In this document: positions 60,374-64,000 of the stretch, piece by piece
Layout of the letters: every line of letters begins with the position of its first letter
Position numbering within the stretch: the first letter of the stretch is position 1
From: Reyranella sp.
GTDB lineage: Bacteria > Pseudomonadota > Alphaproteobacteria > Reyranellales > Reyranellaceae
Assembly (NCBI RefSeq): GCF_004297405.1
Contig: NZ_SCVC01000021.1
Span: 1-64,000 of the forward strand
DNA length: 64,000 bases
Direction: 5' to 3'
Notes under the pieces: model-generated
What the model saw: only the letters and a program-made list of their open reading frames with translations
What the model was told of the DNA's origin: nothing
The model's database searches: none
Made by a program: the position numbers and the translations under genes

Positions 60374-61555
60374 GTGGCCAAGAAGCTCCCTACCGTATTG
60401 CTGCGGTCCGGCGAGGATCGTCGCGTCCGCGCCGGCCATCCCTGGGCCTTCTCGAACGAAATCTTCATGGACGCCGAGACCAAGGCGCTGCCACCGGGTT
60501 CGCTCGCCACCCTGCGGGCGCCGGGCGGCGAGGCGCTGGGACTGGTCACCTTCAATCCGCATTCGCTGATCGCTGCCCGGGTGCTCAGTTCCAATCCTGA
60601 AGCCACCGTCGATGCGCTGTTCATTGGCCGGCGGCTGGCACAGGCTGCGGCGCTGCGCGACCGGCTGGTGGGCGTTCCCTACTATCGCCTGATCCATGCC
60701 GAGGCCGACGGCCTGCCCGGCCTGATCGTCGATCGCTTCGGCGATGCCTTCGTCGTGCAGGTGAACAGCGCCGGCATGGAGGCGCTGACGCCGATCCTGC
60801 TCGAAGCGCTCGAGGCCGAGTTCTCGCCCAAGACGATCATCCTCAAGAACGACTCGCCGGTGCGCGAGCTCGAAGGCCTGAAGCGCGAAGTCGTGGCAGC
60901 GAAAGGCGAGGCGGGAAGCGTCGAACTCATCGAGAACGATGCGCGGTTCGTCGCCGATTTGTCGGGCGGTCAGAAGACCGGCTGGTTCTACGACCAACGC
61001 GACAACAGGCGCTTCATGGCGGGTCTCGCCAAGGACGCACGCGTCATCGATGTCTACAGCTACTCCGGCGGTTTCGGCGTGCTGGCGGCACACCAAGGGG
61101 CCAAGTCGGTGATCTGTCTCGACCGGTCGCAACCCGCGCTCGACGCGGCGCGACAGGCGGCAACGCTGAACGGCGTCGACAAGATCGTGGGCTTCGAGAA
61201 GGCGGAAGCCTTCGAGGCACTGGAGAAGCAGAAGAGCCGCGGCTTCGATGTCGTGATCTGCGATCCGCCGGCCTTCGTGAAGAGCCGCAAGGATCTCAAG
61301 ATCGGCGCACAGGGCTATCGCAAGCTGGTGCGGCTGGCGGCGCCGCTGGTCGCCAAGGGCGGCTTCTTCTTCGTCGCGTCCTGCTCGCATCTCGTCGATC
61401 CGCCGCTGTTCGCCGAACAGGTGCGTCGCGGCCTGCGCGATGCCGAGCGCAGCGGCCGCATCCTGCGCAGCTCGGGCGCGGCGCTCGATCATCCGGTGCA
61501 TCCGGGCTTGCCCGAGACGGCCTATCTCAAGGCGATGGTCCTGCAGCTCGACTGA
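60374..61555 (+). CDS. Class I rRNA large-subunit methyltransferase, RlmI-like
   Basis: 393 residues from a GTG start 10 bases after GGAG, giving the RlmI length. The PUA domain (VLLRSGEDRRVRAGHPWAFSNEI), the EEHUB-like middle (YYRLIHAEADGLPGLIVDRFGDAFVVQ) and the SAM domain (GWFYDQRDNRRF, VIDVYSYSGGFGVLAAHQGA, VVICDPPAFVKSRKDL) are complete. RlmI methylates C1962 of 23S rRNA in E. coli; relatives vary in target. Starts 16 bases after ggt; the next gene begins 4 bases after its stop. Confidence 0.9.
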   Translation: MAKKLPTVLLRSGEDRRVRAGHPWAFSNEIFMDAETKALPPGSLATLRAPGGEALGLVTFNPHSLIAARVLSSNPEATVDALFIGRRLAQAAALRDRLVGVPYYRLIHAEADGLPGLIVDRFGDAFVVQVNSAGMEALTPILLEALEAEFSPKTIILKNDSPVRELEGLKREVVAAKGEAGSVELIENDARFVADLSGGQKTGWFYDQRDNRRFMAGLAKDARVIDVYSYSGGFGVLAAHQGAKSVICLDRSQPALDAARQAATLNGVDKIVGFEKAEAFEALEKQKSRGFDVVICDPPAFVKSRKDLKIGAQGYRKLVRLAAPLVAKGGFFFVASCSHLVDPPLFAEQVRRGLRDAERSGRILRSSGAALDHPVHPGLPETAYLKAMVLQLD

Positions 61556-61559
61556 TCTG

Positions 61560-62588
61560 ATGCTGCGCCACGGCCCCCGCAACCTGATCACCGACGTCGA
61601 CGGCATTCTGGTCGGCAATGCCGAGGACCAGCGGCTGCGGTCGGGCGTCAGCGTCGTTCTCTGTGAGACGCCTGCGATGGCGTCGGTCGACGTGCGCGGC
61701 GGGGCACCGGGCACACGCGAAACCGACCTGCTCGATCCCTCATGCAGGGTCGACCGGGTCGATGCGATCTGCCTCTCCGGCGGATCGGCCTATGGGCTTT
61801 CCTCGGCTGATGGCGTGATGCGCTGGCTGCGCGAGCGTGGCCGCGGGCTGGCTGTCGCTGATGTCGTGGTGCCCATCGTGCCGACGGCGATCCTGTTCGA
61901 TCTGTTGAACGGCGGCGACAAGCACTGGGACTGGCCGCCCTATCGCGATCTCGGTTACGACGCTACCGGCCGGGCGACGCGGGACTTCGCGCTCGGCAAT
62001 GCCGGTGCCGGGCTTGGCGCCAAGGCCGGGAACCTCAAGGGCGGCCTCGGCAGCGCCTCGGCGGTCGATCCGGCGAGCGGCCTTCAGGTTGGCGCCCTCG
62101 TGGCCGTCAATGCCCGCGGCTACACGACCATGGGCGACATGGCGCAGTTCTGGGCCTGGCCGCTGGAGCAGGGCAGGGAATTCGGTGGCCTGCCGCCGCC
62201 GACACGCGGCCTTGGTCTCGCGGTGTCGCACGACCGCGCCGATCTCACCCACGATCCAGCCGATGTTGCCCGCAGCGATCCCCGCGCCAACACGACCATC
62301 GCTGTCGTCGCAACCAATGCGCGGCTGGACAAGGCGTCGGCCAAGCGGCTGGCGGTCATGGCGCAGGATGGGCTGGTACGCGCGATCCGCCCCGTGCATA
62401 CGCCGCAGGACGGCGACACGGTCTTTGCCATCGCGACCGGCCGGCACGATCTCGGTGACGATGCGCTGGCGCTGGCCGAACTCGGCACTCTGGCCGCGGA
62501 CTGTCTCGCCCGCGCCGTGGCACGCGGTGTTTACAATGCCGAGACACTCGGCGCGGCCCGCAGCTGGCGAGACCTGTTCGAGCGCTGA
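61560..62588 (+). CDS. P1 family peptidase (S58, DmpA-like)
   Basis: 342 residues. Begins NLITDVDGILVGNAEDQRLRSGVSVVLCE and has the family's LSGGSAYGLSSADGVMRWLRERGRG and GNAGAGLGAKAGNLKGGLGS. The self-processing site before the second chain appears as RANTTIAVVATNA, with Thr245/Thr246 where well-studied DmpA-type enzymes have Ser. These enzymes release N-terminal amino acids, D-alanine or beta-amino acids. It closely follows the RlmI-like gene. Confidence 0.87.
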   Translation: MLRHGPRNLITDVDGILVGNAEDQRLRSGVSVVLCETPAMASVDVRGGAPGTRETDLLDPSCRVDRVDAICLSGGSAYGLSSADGVMRWLRERGRGLAVADVVVPIVPTAILFDLLNGGDKHWDWPPYRDLGYDATGRATRDFALGNAGAGLGAKAGNLKGGLGSASAVDPASGLQVGALVAVNARGYTTMGDMAQFWAWPLEQGREFGGLPPPTRGLGLAVSHDRADLTHDPADVARSDPRANTTIAVVATNARLDKASAKRLAVMAQDGLVRAIRPVHTPQDGDTVFAIATGRHDLGDDALALAELGTLAADCLARAVARGVYNAETLGAARSWRDLFER

Positions 62589-62640
62589 TCTGTTGGCGTT
62601 GGCCGTTCCCCGCCCTACCATGCGGTGGGGGAGAGGCGTC

Positions 62641-62796
62641 ATGGCCGGTCTGATTTTTCTATTAGCGGGCGTTTCGATGATGGTCGCGTGCGCGGGTTAT
62701 CGCGGCGTGGCGATTGCCTTGTTCGGCGTTTCATCCGTTGCGGCCGTGCTGTGGTTCGATCACCACATGACCGATCCGCTGACTCTGGCTTTCTAG
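62641..62796 (+). CDS. DUF5993-like small membrane protein
   Basis: 51 residues, two hydrophobic segments (LIFLLAGVSMMVACAGY and IALFGVSSVAAVLWF) and the conserved ending WFDHHMTDPLTLAF. GGGGGAGAGG provides a strong ribosome site. I recall proteins of this form directly before dsbB-type genes, as here (9 bases away); the role is unknown, perhaps a partner of the disulfide-forming protein. Confidence 0.75.
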   Translation: MAGLIFLLAGVSMMVACAGYRGVAIALFGVSSVAAVLWFDHHMTDPLTLAF

Positions 62797-62805
62797 GCTG
62801 CCGCG

Positions 62806-63369
62806 ATGAATGTGCTCGCAAATCTGGGCAATGCCGCTGCCGCGATCGGCATCGCGGCCATCCTGCTCGTGGCCTTTGGCCTGCAATTCTGGTTCGGTGA
62901 GCTTCCCTGTCCCCTCTGCAACCTGCAGCGGGTCGCCTGGGTCCTGTGCGGGTTCGGTTTCGTCCTCAACCTGCGGTTCGGCGTTCAGCCCTTGCATTAT
63001 GGGCTCTCGTTGCTTGGCGCCCTGTTCGGCGCGGCCGTCTCGGGTCGCCAGGTGCTGCTGCACATTGTTCCCGGCAGTGGCACCTATGGTTCGCCGGTCC
63101 TCGGCTTGCACCTCTACACATGGGGCTTTCTGCTGTTCGTGGCCGTCATTGCCGGGATCGCCGTGCTGATGATCCTGGGAGGCCGGCCGGATCACGATCG
63201 TGACGGTCGTCACGCTGATCTGCGTTTTAGCGGTATCCGTCGATTCGCTGCCTATTTCCTCGTCGCGATGGCGCTGGCGAATGCCGTCAGCAGCTTCGCC
63301 CTGTGTGGCCCGATCGAGTGTCCGGACAGCCCGACGAGCTACTGGATCTCGACCTATCTGCGCTTCTAA
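62806..63369 (+). CDS. Disulfide bond formation protein DsbB family
   Basis: 187 residues, four to five membrane segments. Cys35 and Cys38 in GELPCPLCNLQRVAW form the quinone-side pair, while Cys167 and Cys172 (LCGPIECPDSP) are the late periplasmic pair, so both redox pairs of DsbB are present although the loop differs from E. coli. DsbB reoxidises DsbA with ubiquinone. No dsbA is in the window. Confidence 0.9.
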   Translation: MNVLANLGNAAAAIGIAAILLVAFGLQFWFGELPCPLCNLQRVAWVLCGFGFVLNLRFGVQPLHYGLSLLGALFGAAVSGRQVLLHIVPGSGTYGSPVLGLHLYTWGFLLFVAVIAGIAVLMILGGRPDHDRDGRHADLRFSGIRRFAAYFLVAMALANAVSSFALCGPIECPDSPTSYWISTYLRF

Positions 63370-63393
63370 CCATCAGCCCGGAGAACCACCGTC

Positions 63394-63867
63394 ATGCCCT
63401 CCCGCCGCGCCTTCGTCGTTGCCGCAGCGCTCGTTGCCGTCTCCTCCGGTGCAGCGGCACAGGGCTCTGCAGACCCTGCACAACTGGTGGCCGTCATGGA
63501 GCGCTACGCCGCCGCGCTGCGGTCGGGCAATGTGGAAGCACTGGTCGCACTTTACACTCCGAACGGCGTGTTCATGCGCGAGAACATGCCGGCCGCCGTG
63601 GGACGCGACGCCCTGAGGGCCGCTTACGAGGAGGTCTTCGCCGCGCTCAAGGTCGACCTCGCCTTCTCGATCCAGGAAACCGAAGTGGTAGGCGACATCG
63701 CCTGGCTGCGTTCGACCTCGAAAGGCAAGGTCAAGGTACTGTCGTCAGGTGCTGAGACAACCAATTCGTTCGATGAACTCGTCGTTTTTCGCCGCGAGCA
63801 GGGCGGCTGGAAGATTCGCAGCTACATGTACGGCTCGAACCAACCCGGCCCGCAGCCCTCGAAATAG
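63394..63867 (+). CDS. Secreted NTF2-like/SnoaL-type protein (DUF4440-like)
   Basis: 157 residues. The signal peptide (RRAFVVAAALVAVSSGAAA, with twin Arg near the start) is followed by an NTF2-like cone fold: LVAVMERYAAALRSGNVEALVALYTPNGVFMRENMPAAVGRDALRAAYEEVF and the beta strands to WKIRSYMYGSN. Members include isomerases and scaffolds; no catalytic assignment is safe. A lipoprotein gene follows 18 bases later. Confidence 0.85.
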   Translation: MPSRRAFVVAAALVAVSSGAAAQGSADPAQLVAVMERYAAALRSGNVEALVALYTPNGVFMRENMPAAVGRDALRAAYEEVFAALKVDLAFSIQETEVVGDIAWLRSTSKGKVKVLSSGAETTNSFDELVVFRREQGGWKIRSYMYGSNQPGPQPSK

Positions 63868-63885
63868 GTCAGGGGAGATTTCACC

Positions 63886-64000
63886 ATGATACGATATCTA
63901 TCGCTGCTGGCCGTGATGGCCACGGTATTCACCGCTGGCTGCTCGATCCCGCCGCGTGAGCCGGCTGTGCCTCGTGCCGATACCACGCGCGCCCAGCCGC
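63886..64000 (+). CDS. Lipoprotein, N-terminal part (cut by window edge)
   Basis: 38 codons visible: MIRYLSLLAVMATVFTAGCS with a lipobox ending at Cys19, then a Pro-rich start of the mature chain. AGGGGAG lies 8 bases upstream. The rest is outside the window, so no family can be given. Confidence 0.7.
   Translation, partial: MIRYLSLLAVMATVFTAGCSIPPREPAVPRADTTRAQP

Overview
The window is 64 kb of GC-rich, gene-dense bacterial chromosome, most likely from an alphaproteobacterium. The supporting evidence is a split gltD/gltB locus, rpoN-ptsN, a DUF1150-Hsp20 pair, an NDUFA9-like complex I protein, ethylmalonyl-CoA pathway genes joined to sdhCDAB, PhaR-type polyhydroxyalkanoate (PHA) control and a DUF971/Trm112/LON/thioredoxin-TPR cluster. 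I place it near Rhodospirillales or Reyranella-like lineages only as a guess. I see no insertion sequences, prophage, CRISPR array or rRNA. One complete tRNA (Leu-CAG) is present, and no gene-free stretch exceeds 300 bases.

Layout. 1-8 kb: glutamate synthase (gltD, then glutathione S-transferase and tautomerase genes, then gltB running off the left edge), an NDUFA9-like protein, tRNA-Leu, RNase D, rpoN behind a consensus sigma-54 promoter, ptsN, and a heat-shock Hsp20/DUF1150 pair. 8-17 kb: heparinase-like protein, trpS, and a peptide-binding protein/MFS/deacylase block lying between trpS and murJ. 17-25 kb: flavin monooxygenase, the DUF971-Trm112-LON-Trx/TPR cluster, an Mpo1-like protein, tandem CoA-transferases and asd. 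25-29 kb: a TPR/glycosyltransferase gene facing a radical SAM plus two-transferase operon of unknown product. 29-39 kb: acyl-CoA metabolism, pyridoxal kinase, malyl-CoA lyase and mesaconyl-CoA hydratase followed by sdhCDAB.

39-42.6 kb is the most unusual part. Two identical palindromic operators flank and fill a promoter that drives an MddA-like methyltransferase, a TetR regulator and a 701-residue alpha/beta-hydrolase/glycosyltransferase fusion. This looks like a self-regulated, inducible small-molecule modification operon.

42.6-64 kb: amino-acid binding protein, D-aminopeptidase-like hydrolase, crotonase, coaA, and then a PHA region with interruptions. The PHA genes are phaR, a coiled-coil protein overlapping a PhaC-like gene, a membrane LytTR regulator, phaA and phaB; a bicovalent-flavin oxidase and a membrane acyltransferase lie among them. 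The right end carries an AhpD-like protein, a trans-aconitate methyltransferase, a lipoprotein-type gamma-glutamyltransferase, an RlmI-like methyltransferase, an S58 peptidase, DUF5993-DsbB, an NTF2-like secreted protein and a lipoprotein cut by the window edge.

Genes in short-spaced or 4-base-overlapping runs probably form operons. Clear intrinsic terminators follow asd, the thiolase at 30.4 kb, phaA and phaB.
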